From: Aquihabitans sp. G128
GTDB lineage: Bacteria > Actinomycetota > Acidimicrobiia > Acidimicrobiales > Iamiaceae
DNA length: 64,000 bases
NCBI RefSeq assembly: GCF_019048865.1
Contig: NZ_CP077604.1
Coordinates: 310,001-374,000, forward strand
Direction: 5' to 3'
Shown: positions 1 to 10,032 of the stretch, one piece after another
Layout: every line of letters begins with the position of its first letter
Numbering within the stretch: position 1 is the first letter of the stretch
Notes under the pieces: generated by a model
The model's database searches: none
What the model saw: the letters and a program-made list of their open reading frames with translations, nothing else
What the model was told of the DNA's origin: nothing
Program-made: the position numbers and the translations under genes

Positions 1-921
1 CACACCCTGGAGGATGCACGCCAGCTTCCAGTAGCCGAAGGCCACGTAGTAGTCGAGGTCGCCGACCGAGCGGCCGCCGGCCGCCTCGTAGGCGGCCACC
101 AGCTCGGCCCGGCTCGGGAAGCCGTCGAGGACGGTGGCGGCGCCGGGAAGGGCGGCGTAGGGGTCGCCGGGCTCGGTCCAGTAGACCATCAGCACCCCGA
201 GGTCGGCGAGCGGGTCGCCGAGGGTGCAGATCTCCCAGTCGAGCACGGCGATGACCTCGCCGGCGTCGTCGACCATGCAGTTGTCGAGCCGGTAGTCGCC
301 GTGGACGATGGCGGCCGGGCCCTGCTCGGGGATGTTCTGGAGGAGGCGGTCGTAGGCCTCGGTGACGGGGCCGGTCTGGCCCTCGCTGTTCTCGAACTGG
401 CCGTTCCACCGCTTGAGCTGGCGGGCGACGTAGCCCTCCTTGCGGCCGAGGTCGCCCAGGCCGACGGCGTCGGGGTCGATGGCGTGGATCTTGGCCAGGG
501 TCTCGGCGATGGAGAGCCCGGCGCGCCGGCGCACCTCGGGCGACACGTCCTCCGCGGCCCGGGCGTCGCGCAGCACGAGGCCGTCGACGAAGGACATGAC
601 GTAGAACGGCGCCCCGTCGTTGACCTCGGGGTCGGTGCACAGGCCGACCACCGGCGCGACGGGCACGTCGGTGGGGGCGAGGGCGGAGATGATGCGGTGC
701 TCGCGCCCCATGTCGTGGGCGGTGGCCAGCACGTGGCCGCGCGGCGGGCGGCGCAGCACCCAGGCGCCGTCGGCCTGGTCGGTGACCCGGAAGGTGAGGT
801 TCGAGCGTCCGCCGGCGATGAGCTCGAAGGCCAGCGGGGGGACGGCCTCCGGCGCGTGCTCCGCGAACCAGGCCGTCACGTGGTCGACGTCGATGCCGGG
901 GACCGGCGAGGTGGCAGTCAT
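1..921 (-). CDS. Phosphotransferase family protein (APH/ACAD10-like kinase fold), 3' end outside window
   Basis: The gene starts with ATG at 921 and runs off the left edge, so 307 codons are visible and the C-terminus is missing. The kinase-like catalytic loop HGDYRLDN lies at residues 207-214 and is followed by an Asp in VLDWE (residue 228) that would bind Mg-ATP. An N-terminal GGRSNLTFRV segment matches the nucleotide-binding lobe of the APH/choline-kinase family. Related actinobacterial proteins, often called aminoglycoside phosphotransferases, commonly accompany acyl-CoA dehydrogenases and act on unknown small molecules rather than drugs. It is divergent from the thioredoxin gene, with 63 bp between the two start codons. 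Family assignment is firm; substrate is unknown. Confidence 0.88.
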   Translation of the reverse strand, partial: MTATSPVPGIDVDHVTAWFAEHAPEAVPPLAFELIAGGRSNLTFRVTDQADGAWVLRRPPRGHVLATAHDMGREHRIISALAPTDVPVAPVVGLCTDPEVNDGAPFYVMSFVDGLVLRDARAAEDVSPEVRRRAGLSIAETLAKIHAIDPDAVGLGDLGRKEGYVARQLKRWNGQFENSEGQTGPVTEAYDRLLQNIPEQGPAAIVHGDYRLDNCMVDDAGEVIAVLDWEICTLGDPLADLGVLMVYWTEPGDPYAALPGAATVLDGFPSRAELVAAYEAAGGRSVGDLDYYVAFGYWKLACILQGV

Positions 922-984
922 CAGCGGTCAAGCTACCCGGCCCGGTGGGCGGACCCGGTGGGGCCCGCCGATAGCGTGCGAGCC

Positions 985-1713
985 ATGGTCGATGTCACCG
1001 ATGCCACCTTCGAGCAAGAGATCTTGGAGCGCTCCGACTCCGTCCCGGTGGTGGTGGACCTGTGGGCACCGTGGTGCGGCCCGTGCCGCACGCTCGGCCC
1101 GATCATCGAGAAGGTGGTCGACGAGGCCGACGGCGACGTCGTGCTGGTCAAGGTCAACACCGACGAGAACCCGGGCCTGACCCAGGCCTTCCAGGTGCAG
1201 GGCATCCCGGCGGTCCACGCCGTGTACCAGCGCAAGGTCGTGAACAGCTTCGTGGGGGCCCAGCCCGAGGCCAAGGTCCGCGAGTTCATCGACTCGCTGC
1301 GCCCCTCGGAGCAGCAGCGCGAGATCCAGGCGCTGCTCGACGCCGGTGACGAGGCCTCGCTGCTGCAGGTGCTCGAGCTGGACCCCGGCCACCCCGTCGC
1401 GGTGGTGGGCCTGGCCGAGCTGTACGTGGCCGACGAGCGGCCCGAGGACGCCCTCGCCATGTTGGCCAAGGTGCCGGAGTCGGCCGAGACCCGCCGCGTG
1501 GCCGCCCTGGCCCGCACCGGCGCCCCCGAGGCCACCGACGAGGACGGCGCCCCGGTGCTGCTCGACGTCGAGGACAAGCTCAACGACCTGCTGACCCGGG
1601 TGAAGGGCGACGACGACGCCCGCCAGGAGTACCTCGACCTGCTCGAGCTCATGGGCCCCACCGACCCCCGCACGGTCGAGTTCCGCCGGGCGCTGAGCAA
1701 GCAGCTGTTCTGA
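985..1713 (+). CDS. Thioredoxin-TPR fusion protein (CnoX/YbbN-like)
   Basis: The 242-aa protein has an N-terminal thioredoxin fold with the full WCGPC active site (Cys31, Cys34) and the cis-Pro loop GIPAV. From about residue 115 it continues into a helical region (EQQREIQALLDAG, HPVAVVGLAELY) typical of the TPR half of CnoX/YbbN. Family members are chaperone-thioredoxins (chaperedoxins) that protect substrates from oxidation and hand them to chaperonin. ATG at 985 was chosen because the thioredoxin fold starts there, although the frame is open far upstream, antisense to the phosphotransferase. A TAGCGT hexamer (972-977) ends 7 nt before the ATG, suggesting a leaderless transcript. Confidence 0.92.
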   Translation: MVDVTDATFEQEILERSDSVPVVVDLWAPWCGPCRTLGPIIEKVVDEADGDVVLVKVNTDENPGLTQAFQVQGIPAVHAVYQRKVVNSFVGAQPEAKVREFIDSLRPSEQQREIQALLDAGDEASLLQVLELDPGHPVAVVGLAELYVADERPEDALAMLAKVPESAETRRVAALARTGAPEATDEDGAPVLLDVEDKLNDLLTRVKGDDDARQEYLDLLELMGPTDPRTVEFRRALSKQLF

Positions 1714-1795
1714 GCGCTCCCGGCCGTCGCCTCGCCGCCGCTGACCGGTCGACCATCCGCGCCGGCCGTCGTCGGAGGGGCAACGCTTCGGGGCC

Positions 1796-2143
1796 ATGGG
1801 GACGTCGCTCCGGATCGGTCGGATCGAGCAGCGGCCGGGCTACCGCCTGTGGGTGGGTGGTCCGGTGCCGCACGGGGCCGACGCGTGGACGCTCGGCTCG
1901 CTCGTCATCGTCCGTGCTCGCTTCGCCGATCGCACGCACCTGCTGACCCACGAGCTCGAGCACGTGCGCCAGTGGCGCGAGCAGGGCCCCCTGGGGTTCC
2001 TGCGGGCCTACCTGGCCGCCTACGTGGGCTGGCGGCTGCGGCTCTACCCCCACGCCGCGGCCTACCGCCGGATCCCCGCCGAGGTGGCGGCGGAGTGGCG
2101 GGCCCGACGGCGCCTGCACCTCGGATGCGACGGACCGGCCTAG
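1796..2143 (+). CDS. Small putative zinc-binding protein with HExxH motif
   Basis: This 115-aa protein has HELEH at residues 52-56, the zinc-ligand and catalytic motif of zincin metallopeptidases, followed by VRQW as in DUF4157-like proteins. A hydrophobic stretch (FLRAYLAAYVGW) follows. It has no signal peptide and is too short for a full peptidase, so it may be a minimal zincin or a non-catalytic relative. It lies upstream of an ABC exporter pair on the same strand, with 10 nt between genes. I do not recognise a characterised homologue. The ATG start is the only good one, and coding status rests on the motif and codon composition. Confidence 0.6.
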   Translation: MGTSLRIGRIEQRPGYRLWVGGPVPHGADAWTLGSLVIVRARFADRTHLLTHELEHVRQWREQGPLGFLRAYLAAYVGWRLRLYPHAAAYRRIPAEVAAEWRARRRLHLGCDGPA

Positions 2144-2153
2144 CGTCGACCCG

Positions 2154-3103
<950 letters not shown>

Positions 3104-3107
<4 letters not shown>

Positions 3108-4822
3108 GCGCGGTCGCGCCCCTCGCGGTCGATCGGGCTCGGCCGCCCGGGCTCACCCGCGTGCTGGTCCGGCTCAAGCTGCGACTGGTGGTCAACCGGG
3201 CCCGCAGCACGCGCAACGGCAGCTTCGGGCTGGCGATGAGCGTCCTCTTCGGCGTGGCCGCGGCCGGCGCCGGGCTCCTGTTCGGCCTGGTGGCCGGCCC
3301 CACCCTGGAGCCGCACGATCGCGACGCCATCCTGGTCCTGGCACCCAACCTGCTCGTCCTGGCGTGGGCGGTGCTGCCCCTGGCGACGTTCGGCAACGAC
3401 GAGACGCTGGACCCGGGCCGGCTGGTGCTGTTCCCGCTGCGGCGGGGACCGCTGCTGCGCGGCCTCCTCGCCGCCTCGTTCGTCGGCCCGGTGCCGGTGG
3501 CTGCGGTGACGACCACGGTCGGCGTGGCCATCGGCTTCGGCGGTGCTTCCGGGGTGCTCGTCGCCCTGCCCGCCGGCGCCCTCGCCCTCGTGATGGCGGT
3601 GGCCGCGTCCCGAGCGCTCTCCACCACCCTGGCCGCCGCCCTGTCGAGCCGACGGTCACGCGACGCCGCCATCGTCATCGGCTCGCTCATCGCCGTCAGC
3701 TTCCAGTTCCTGCGCTTCGTGCGGTTGCCGTCGGTCTCCGCCTCGGTGCTCGACCACATCGTCGCCGTGGCGCGGTGGACCCCGCCGGGGCTGCTCGGAC
3801 GGTCGGTCGTGGAGGCGCGTGGCGGCCACTGGCTGGTCGCGCTGGCCGCCCTGGTCCCGGCGCTCGTCGTGGTGCCGCTGCTGCTCCTCTGGTGGGGCAG
3901 GGCCCTCGACCGGGCGCTCACCGTCGTGGTCAGCGGGTCGACCCCGTCGCGCCGTCGACGCGACGCCGCAGCCGCTGCGGCAGCGGCTGGTCCGGCGGGG
4001 CCTGCCCCTGGCGGCTCGCCGCCTAGGCCGGCGCTGGCCCTGCTCCCGGCGTGGCTGCCGTTCGTACCGGCCTCACCGGTGGGCGCGGTGGCCGCCCGTG
4101 ACCTGCGGTACTCGTGGCGCGACCCGCGCCGGAAGTCGGCCCTGCTGGTGCGCACCCTGCTGGCCGTGGGCGGCCCGATCTGGCTGCTGGTGCAGGCGGG
4201 CGACCCCCCACCAGAGGTGGTGCTGCTCGCCGCCGGCGTCGCCTACGTCGCCGTGCTCGGGTCCTTCAACCAGTTCGGCCTCGACGGCGGGGCGCTCTGG
4301 AGCGACCTCGCCTCGGGGGACCGCCTGCGCACGCTGCTGGTGGGCAAGAACCTCTCGGCCCTGCTGCAGGTGGTGCCGGCCGTAGCCGTGTCCAGCGCGG
4401 TCCTCGCCGTCGCCACCGGTGGCTGGGTCTACGTGCCGGCGGCGCTGCTGCTCGGCGCAGGAGCGGTGGGCGTCGGCCTCGGTGTCGCCGACGTCGTGTC
4501 GATCAAGGTGCCGTTCAAGGTGCCCGAGAGCCGTGGCCCGTTCGGCGGCGGTGCGTTCGGCGCCGGAGGCGGCGGGCAGGGCTTCGTCACGGGGCTGACC
4601 CTGTTCGCGGCGTCGTTGGTGCAGAACCTCGTCCTCGCCCCGATCGCCGTCGCCTCGGGGCTGGCGGTGGCCTTCGCCCCCGCCGCCCTGCTCGTGGTGG
4701 CGCCGGTCGGCGCCGCCTACGGCTACGGCATCTGGCGTGCCGGCCTGGGCATGGCCGTGCGCCAGGGCTGGTGGCGCGAGCCCGAGCTGCTCGCCGCCGT
4801 CGACCCCGCCCGCTCCGGCTAG
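3104..4822 (+). CDS. ABC transporter permease, multi-spanning
   Basis: The 572-aa protein has about ten to twelve hydrophobic segments in two halves separated by an Ala/Pro/Arg-rich cytoplasmic stretch near residues 275-310. It starts at GTG 3104, inside the stop codon of the ATPase gene, so the two should form one exporter. Bipartite permeases of this size next to a DrrA-like ATPase occur in actinobacteria with unknown substrates. A Gly-rich loop (GGGAFGAGGGGQG) lies near residue 488, between late membrane segments. Nothing in the sequence or neighbours points to a specific cargo. Confidence 0.87.
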
Positions 4823-4914
4823 CCGCAGGCTGCAGGTGGTCGACGGTGGCCCGACGCACCGGTACCCTCGACCCCGAGCCTTCCCCTCCCCGCACCACCG
4901 CGCCTGGAGGAGCC

Positions 4915-5796
4915 ATGGCTCACCCGTCCCCCTCGTCCACCGTCTCCACCGACGGTGCCCCGGACCCCCTCGACCCGTTCGGCGGCCCGGATCCGCTGCA
5001 GGGGTTGCGGCCGCTCGCGCCGGAGTCGCCTCGCGAGCGGTGGGAGCGCTGGTGGGCTCGGGCCCGGCGTTCGCCGCTGCGCCTCGTCGGTGCCGCGCTC
5101 GGCGTCCTGGTGGTGGCGGCGGTGGCCTGGTGGCTCCTCCGTCCGCCGGCCCCGCCCATCGAGTCGGCGCTGCCGCTGGCCTCGTCGTCGGGCTCGTCGG
5201 GCTCGTCCGGCGACGGGTCGGGCGGCGGTTCGGGCGCGAGCACCGGCGCAGGTGCCGGGACCGCGGGCGACGTCGGGGTGGGCTCGGCCAGCAGCACCAC
5301 GGCGGCGCCGGACCTGGTGGTGCAGGCATCGGGAGCCGTGGCGCACCCCGGCGTCTACCGGCTGGCTGCCGGGGCCCGGGTCGACGACGTGGTCCGGGCC
5401 GCAGGTGGGCTCGGTCCCCAGGCCGACGCCGACCGGGTGAACCTCGCCGCCCCCGTGGCCGACGGCGAGCGGGTCTGGATCCCGCGCACCGGCGAGGACG
5501 CCCCGCCGGACGTGGTGGCCGGGGGCGGCGGCGGGACGTCGACCGGGTCGGGGGCAGGGACCGGCGGGGCGGGCAGCGGAGGAGCGGGGTCGACGGCCCC
5601 CGCTGGTCCCGTCGACCTGAACCAGGCCACCGCCGAGCAGCTCGACACCCTGCCCGGGGTCGGTCCCGCCACCGCCACGGCGATCCTGGCCTACCGCGAC
5701 GAGCATGGCCCGTTCACCTCGGTCGACGACCTGCTCGAGGTGCGGGGGATCGGCGATGCCAAGCTCGAGCAGCTCCGCCCGTTGGTCACGGTGTGA
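4915..5796 (+). CDS. comEA: ComEA-like DNA-binding competence protein
   Basis: This 293-aa membrane-anchored protein has one transmembrane helix near residues 57-77, a Ser/Gly/Ala-rich linker, an SLBB domain (about 130-200, with VVQASGAVAHPGVYRL), a second Gly-rich linker, and a C-terminal helix-hairpin-helix pair (about 230-293, with DLNQATAEQL and LPGVGPATA). ComEA binds incoming double-stranded DNA at the outer face of the membrane and passes it to the ComEC channel. A GGAGG ribosome-binding site lies 4 nt before the ATG at 4915. Its TGA overlaps the GTG start of comEC, a normal arrangement for this pair. Confidence 0.93.
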   Translation: MAHPSPSSTVSTDGAPDPLDPFGGPDPLQGLRPLAPESPRERWERWWARARRSPLRLVGAALGVLVVAAVAWWLLRPPAPPIESALPLASSSGSSGSSGDGSGGGSGASTGAGAGTAGDVGVGSASSTTAAPDLVVQASGAVAHPGVYRLAAGARVDDVVRAAGGLGPQADADRVNLAAPVADGERVWIPRTGEDAPPDVVAGGGGGTSTGSGAGTGGAGSGGAGSTAPAGPVDLNQATAEQLDTLPGVGPATATAILAYRDEHGPFTSVDDLLEVRGIGDAKLEQLRPLVTV

Positions 5797-7544
5797 GCGC
5801 CCCCACCGAGCGCCCGCCGGCGGTGGCCTCCGGTCTCCCGCCGGCGCCGGCGGCACCGCCTCGGCAGCTGACCGACCGGGGCGCGGTGGCCCTCGCCGTC
5901 GCGGTCGCGCTCGGTGCGTGGTGGTCCCGCCCCCTGCCGTTGCTGCCGTGCGCCTTCGTGGTCGTGGCCTCGCTGCTGGCCCGACGACCCTGGCTGCTGG
6001 TGCTGGGCGGGCTGGTGCTGGCGTCGTCGCTGGGCGCTCGCTCGATGGCCGGCCTCGACCCGGTCGAGGCCGGGCCGTACGAGGGGCGGGTCACGCTGCT
6101 GGCCGACCCGACGCCCACCCCCTTCGGCACCCGCGTCGACGTGCGGGTGGGCCAGCAGCGGCTGGAGCTCCAAGCGGAGGGTGCGGCGGCCGGCTCGGTG
6201 GGCTCGGCCCTGGCGGGGGAGCGGCTGCTGGTGACGGGCCGGCTGCGACCGCCGCCACCTCGCTCGCCGTGGCTGGTGCCGCGCCACGTCGTCGGGCGGC
6301 TGGCCGTCGAGCACGCCGAGCGGGTCGACGGCGGATCGGCGCCGTGGCAGGCCGCCAACCGGTTCCGCCGCCTCCTCGGCCGGGGCGCCGAGGTGCTGCC
6401 CGAGACGGCTCGCTCCCTCTACGGCGGCTTCGTCCTCGGCGACGACCGTGACCAGCGCCCCGAGGTGGTCGACGACTTCCGTGGCGCCGGCCTCACCCAC
6501 CTCCTGGTCGTCTCGGGCCAGAACCTCGCGTTCGTCCTGGTCCTGCTGTCGCCGGTGACGAACCGGTTGGGCCTGCGCTGGCGGTGGGTGGTGACGCTCG
6601 GCGTGATCGGCGCCTTCGGCGTGGTCACCCGGTTCGAGCCGTCGGTGCTGCGCGCCTCGGCCATGGCGGCGCTCGCCGTGAGCGCATCGACGGCCGGGCG
6701 GCCCGCCGCCTCGCTGCGGATCCTGGCCCTGGCCGTGTCGGGGCTCCTGCTGGTCGACCCCCTGCTGGTGCGGTCGGTGGGCTTCGAGCTGTCGGTGGGC
6801 GCCTCGGCCGGGATCGCCGTGCTGGCGGCCCCGATCGAGGCCCACCTCCGTGGCCCGGCGTGGCTGCGCGAGGCGCTGGCCGTCACCATCGCCGCCCAGC
6901 TCGGCGTGGCCCCGGTCCTGGTGCCCCGGTTCGGCGGCGTGCCCGTGGTGTCGATCGTGGCCAACGTGCTGGCCGTGCCGGTGGCGGGCCTCGTCACCAC
7001 GTGGGGCCTCCCGGCCGGGGTGGTGGCCGGGCTCCTCGGCCCAAACGTGGCTCGCGTGGTGCACCTGCCCACCCAGCTGGCCATCTGGTGGGTGGCGGCC
7101 GTGGCGCGGGTCTCGGCGTCGCTGCCCCTCGGCGAGGTCGGCGGCGAAGGCCTGCTGGTGATCGTCACCGCCGGCGCCGTGGCCGTGCGGCTCGGCCGGC
7201 GGCGCCCCACCTGGCACTGGCCTCGCCGGGCGGCCACCGCCGTGGTCCTCGCCGCCCTCCTGGCCCCGGCGGTCGCCCTGCGCCACCCGCCGCCACAGCA
7301 GCAGGCCGCCGGCTTGACCATCGTCCGCCAGCAGGGCACGACCGTGGTGGTCCTCTCCGGCCGCGTGTCGCCCGCCGACGCCATGGAGGCGCTGCGCCTC
7401 GCCGGCGTCCGCCGCATCGACCTCCTCCAGGCCCCGTCCGAGCCCGACCCCGACCTCCTCCGCGCCCTCCGCCACCGCTGGCCCGTCACCCACATCCAGG
7501 TCCTCGAGCCGACCGACGAGCCGACCGACGGACCCGCTCCCTGA
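5793..7544 (+). CDS. comEC: ComEC/Rec2-type DNA-uptake channel lacking the beta-lactamase-like nuclease
   Basis: This 583-aa polytopic protein has an N-terminal DUF4131-like region followed by the ComEC competence domain, with the hallmark THLLVVSGQN segment near residue 235. ComEC forms the inner-membrane channel for single-stranded DNA in transformation. Full-length homologues end in a metallo-beta-lactamase domain. Here only about 75 residues follow the last helix, including TIVRQQGTTVVVLSGR, which resembles the first strands of that domain but contains no HxHxDH metal site. Shortened ComEC proteins are known in actinobacteria. It starts at GTG 5793, overlapping the comEA stop. No other competence gene is visible here. 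Confidence 0.9.
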   Translation: MSAPTERPPAVASGLPPAPAAPPRQLTDRGAVALAVAVALGAWWSRPLPLLPCAFVVVASLLARRPWLLVLGGLVLASSLGARSMAGLDPVEAGPYEGRVTLLADPTPTPFGTRVDVRVGQQRLELQAEGAAAGSVGSALAGERLLVTGRLRPPPPRSPWLVPRHVVGRLAVEHAERVDGGSAPWQAANRFRRLLGRGAEVLPETARSLYGGFVLGDDRDQRPEVVDDFRGAGLTHLLVVSGQNLAFVLVLLSPVTNRLGLRWRWVVTLGVIGAFGVVTRFEPSVLRASAMAALAVSASTAGRPAASLRILALAVSGLLLVDPLLVRSVGFELSVGASAGIAVLAAPIEAHLRGPAWLREALAVTIAAQLGVAPVLVPRFGGVPVVSIVANVLAVPVAGLVTTWGLPAGVVAGLLGPNVARVVHLPTQLAIWWVAAVARVSASLPLGEVGGEGLLVIVTAGAVAVRLGRRRPTWHWPRRAATAVVLAALLAPAVALRHPPPQQQAAGLTIVRQQGTTVVVLSGRVSPADAMEALRLAGVRRIDLLQAPSEPDPDLLRALRHRWPVTHIQVLEPTDEPTDGPAP

Positions 7545-7555
7545 GCGCGGGCCCC

Positions 7556-7735
7556 TGGTGCGTGAGCAGGTTTCGGGCCGCGGGGGACCCGGCGGCGGAG
7601 GCGGAAGCCGGTGACCCCGGGCGCGGTCGAGGAGCCTCTGTGGAGCGCCCCGTGGCCGTGGCAGCAGACCACGGAAGGTTGGCGAGGTCGGTGAGGCCGC
7701 CGTGCTCGGAGGTGGAGCAGGTGGACGACCTGGGA
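7556..7735 (-). pseudogene. Decayed partial tandem copy of the HNH-gene 3' end
   Basis: Reading on the minus strand, this stretch repeats the end of the adjacent HNH gene, with changes. EHGGLTDLANL mirrors EHGGPTDLPNL of the intact gene. After a frame change, VCCHGHGALHRGSSTAP mirrors VCRHHHKALHHGFSTAP. The HNH His positions are partly lost and the copy is out of frame with itself, so it cannot be functional. It begins directly after the HNH stop codon and ends just before the comEC stop, so it arose by a partial tandem duplication of roughly 180 bp. Confidence 0.75.
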
Positions 7736-9698
7736 TCAGCAGGCTTCGGGGAGGCGGGGGGAGCCGGGTGCGGAACGGGGCCGGGACCAGGGTGCCGTCG
7801 GGGCGGCGGAGGCGGAGGCTGGTCGCCTCGGGAGCGGTCGAGAAGCCGTGGTGCAGGGCCTTGTGGTGGTGGCGGCAGACGAGCGCGAGGTTGGGCAGGT
7901 CCGTCGGACCGCCGTGCTCCCAGGGGAGGAGGTGGTGGATCTGACACCGCCACGCAGGCGCGTCGCAGCCCTCGATCTCGCACGTCCCGCCGGATCGGGC
8001 CACCAGGGCGCGGTGCTGGGCGGGGCCGGCCACCCGTCGACGACGGCCGAGGTCGATGGGCACGGCGGGGGCGCGGGCTAGCGCCCGAGACAGGTCCGCA
8101 GGATCGTCCACCCGCACCCGCTGGCTGACCTCGACGACCGTGCCGTCTCGGGCCAGCACCACCCGGCACACGTCGGCCCCTCGCTCGGCGAGGCGGGCGA
8201 CGGTGGTGGGCGGGATCGGTCCGACCCCGCCGATCTCGCACACCGGCACGGTGGCCGGTCCGTTCGACGGCTGCGGACGGCCTGGCTCCGACCCGAGGTC
8301 GACCTCGGGCGGCAGGTTGCGGAGCCCGAGCCGCCGGTCGTCCACTGGCGGCCGTCGCCCGGGACGGTCGTCGTCCCCGGGCCCTCCACCGCCGGTCAGC
8401 GGTGTGTCTGCTGCTGCGGCGGCCTCGGACGGTGCAGGAGCGACCGCCTGCCCCGGGTCGCCATCGCCCGACCGGCACGGGTCGTCAGCACCACCGACGC
8501 CGGGGCGCAACCCGTCCTCGTCCTCGACCGGGCCGCCGCCCAGGGGGCCGCACGGCTCATCGTTCTCGTCGACGCCCCGATCGTCGGGCGCCGAGTCGTC
8601 GCTGCCGCCCGGATCGTCTTCACCCGGACGGCCACCACCCGTGCTCGCGCTCGGTCCGTCGGACCTACGGGCGCCCTGACCGCCGTCGTCGTCCCGGTGA
8701 TCGTCATCGGGGCCCGGGCCTTCGCCAGCCCAACCGTCGTCGTCGCTCGGAGCCGGAGCGCGACGGCTACCGCCACGCCCGCCCGGCCCGCCGTCATCGC
8801 TCGGACCCGGAGCGCCGCCGCCGCCGCCGCCATCCCCGCCGCCGTCGCCGAAGCGGGAGCGGAGGGCGGCGAGGGTGGCGGGGTCGAGGATGGCGGTGAG
8901 CAGGGGGCGGGGGCCGCCGTGGGCGCTGCCGGCCTGGCAGCCGCGCTCGACGATGGCGAGCAGGGCGGCGGCGTAGAGCTCCCCGACGGAGCGGGCATCG
9001 TCGGCCTCGAGCTGGCCGGTGCGGCGCCAGGCGGCCAGCTCGGCGGTGAGGGCGCCGAGCAGCGTGGCCAGCGACTCGGGGCTGAGCTCGCCCTCCAGGT
9101 CCCCGCGGCCCTGGAAGCCCCGGAGGAGGCTGATGCGGTCGGCGATGGTCTCGGGGATGGGCGGATCGCCATCGGGCGCGTTGCGCCCCAGCCGCTCCAG
9201 CGCGCCGAGCCGCCACGCCTCCAGTGCCTGGCGGAGCGCATCGACCGTGAGCTCCTCGGCCAGCGCCACCAGCTCGGCCTCCTCCCGGTCGAACTCCTCG
9301 GCCACCACCTCGGTGCGGGCCCGGGTCAGCCACTGCAGCTTCTCGGCGCACAGCGTGCCGGCCGCCGCTGCTGCGCTGACGTGGGCCATGGTGCGGGCCA
9401 GGCGGGCCGTCTTCAGCGCCGAGCCCGCCGCGCTCCGCGAGCACCCCGTCTGGTTGGCCAGCCAGGTGGTCGAGGAGCGGGTGCCGTCGGCCGCCCATGC
9501 CAGCGAGGCGTCGAAGGCGCTGCGGATGCGCAGCGCGCTGCCGTCGAGCCGGCGCTGGACCCGGGCGTGGTCGCGGAGCCAGCAGGCCATGGCCGGCCCG
9601 TTGGCCGGGTCCGGGCGGGTGGCCAGGAGGCGAGCGACGGCGAAGCCGATGGCTTCGGGCGCTCCGTCCCGTTCCTGGTCCTCCGCTGCATCGAACAT
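7736..9698 (-). CDS. DUF222/HNH endonuclease domain protein (13E12-repeat-like), one frameshift near the 3' end
   Basis: An N-terminal helical DUF222 region (about 1-280) is followed by a low-complexity Asp/Gly/Pro-rich linker (about 290-480) and a C-terminal HNH nuclease domain. That domain has CEIEGCDAP, then CQIHHLLPWEHGG, then LVCRHHHKALH, so the metal-binding His/Asn/Cys set looks complete. Members are the actinobacterial 13E12 multicopy family, often DNA-damage induced. As written, the frame has no stop and runs antisense through comEC to 5691. Removing one G from the G6 run at 7756-7761 gives a TGA at 7736 and a 653-aa protein ending RLPRLPEAC. The ATG lies inside a SOS box. The tail and the frameshift are inference. 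Confidence 0.82.
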
Positions 9699-9706
9699 GT
9701 GTTCGA
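9691..9706. promoter_or_regulatory. LexA/SOS box overlapping the HNH gene start codon
   Basis: The sequence TCGAACATGTGTTCGA matches the actinobacterial LexA consensus TCGAAC-N4-GTTCGA exactly. The symmetry extends to 9-bp arms (9689-9697 and 9700-9708). The minus-strand ATG of the HNH gene (9696-9698) lies within it, so bound LexA would block the start region directly. The same arrangement is known for some mycobacterial 13E12-family genes. Confidence 0.88.
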
Positions 9707-9708
9707 TG

Positions 9709-10020
9709 GTACTTCACCTCCTTCGCAACAGCAACCGGAAGGGCGGAAAAGCACGAGAACCGCGACACCGGCGATTCCCGTCGCCGAGGGGCGCCTACCG
9801 ACCCCGAGCGACAGGAATCCCGCTCGGCGCAACCAGCGAAGCCGACCGCTCTCGCCGAATCGCCCAGCCCCGCCTCCGTCGCGCCCTTCGTGCCGCAGCG
9901 CGGCCAGCGGCCCCCGTCCCGAGCACCCGAGCAACAGCTGGTGACGCCTCGCGCCGCCAGAGGACGCGGCGGCCCTCTGGCACCGCCGATGGTCGGAGCG
10001 ATCGTCCACGGGCGGGCCGG
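9709..10020. other. Intergenic region between divergent HNH gene and hypothetical gene
   Basis: About 310 bp with no convincing coding frame. It is relatively rich in short CGAGC/GCGAAG-type words and slightly less GC-rich than the genes beside it. An inverted repeat with 8-bp arms GCCAGAGG (9956-9963) and CCTCTGGC (9974-9981) could form a stem-loop. It would hold the upstream part of the HNH promoter. I see no tRNA or repeat. Confidence 0.5.
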
Positions 10021-10032
10021 TAGGGTCCGGGG

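Noticed and set aside
301..984. A long N-terminal extension of the thioredoxin-TPR protein
   Set aside because: The extension is antisense to the phosphotransferase gene and has no similarity. The thioredoxin fold starts at ATG 985, with a -10 hexamer directly before it.
4737..5792. A start for comEC about 1 kb upstream
   Set aside because: That frame overlaps comEA entirely in another frame and has Arg/Gly/Pro-rich shadow sequence. GTG 5793 overlapping the comEA stop fits the operon.
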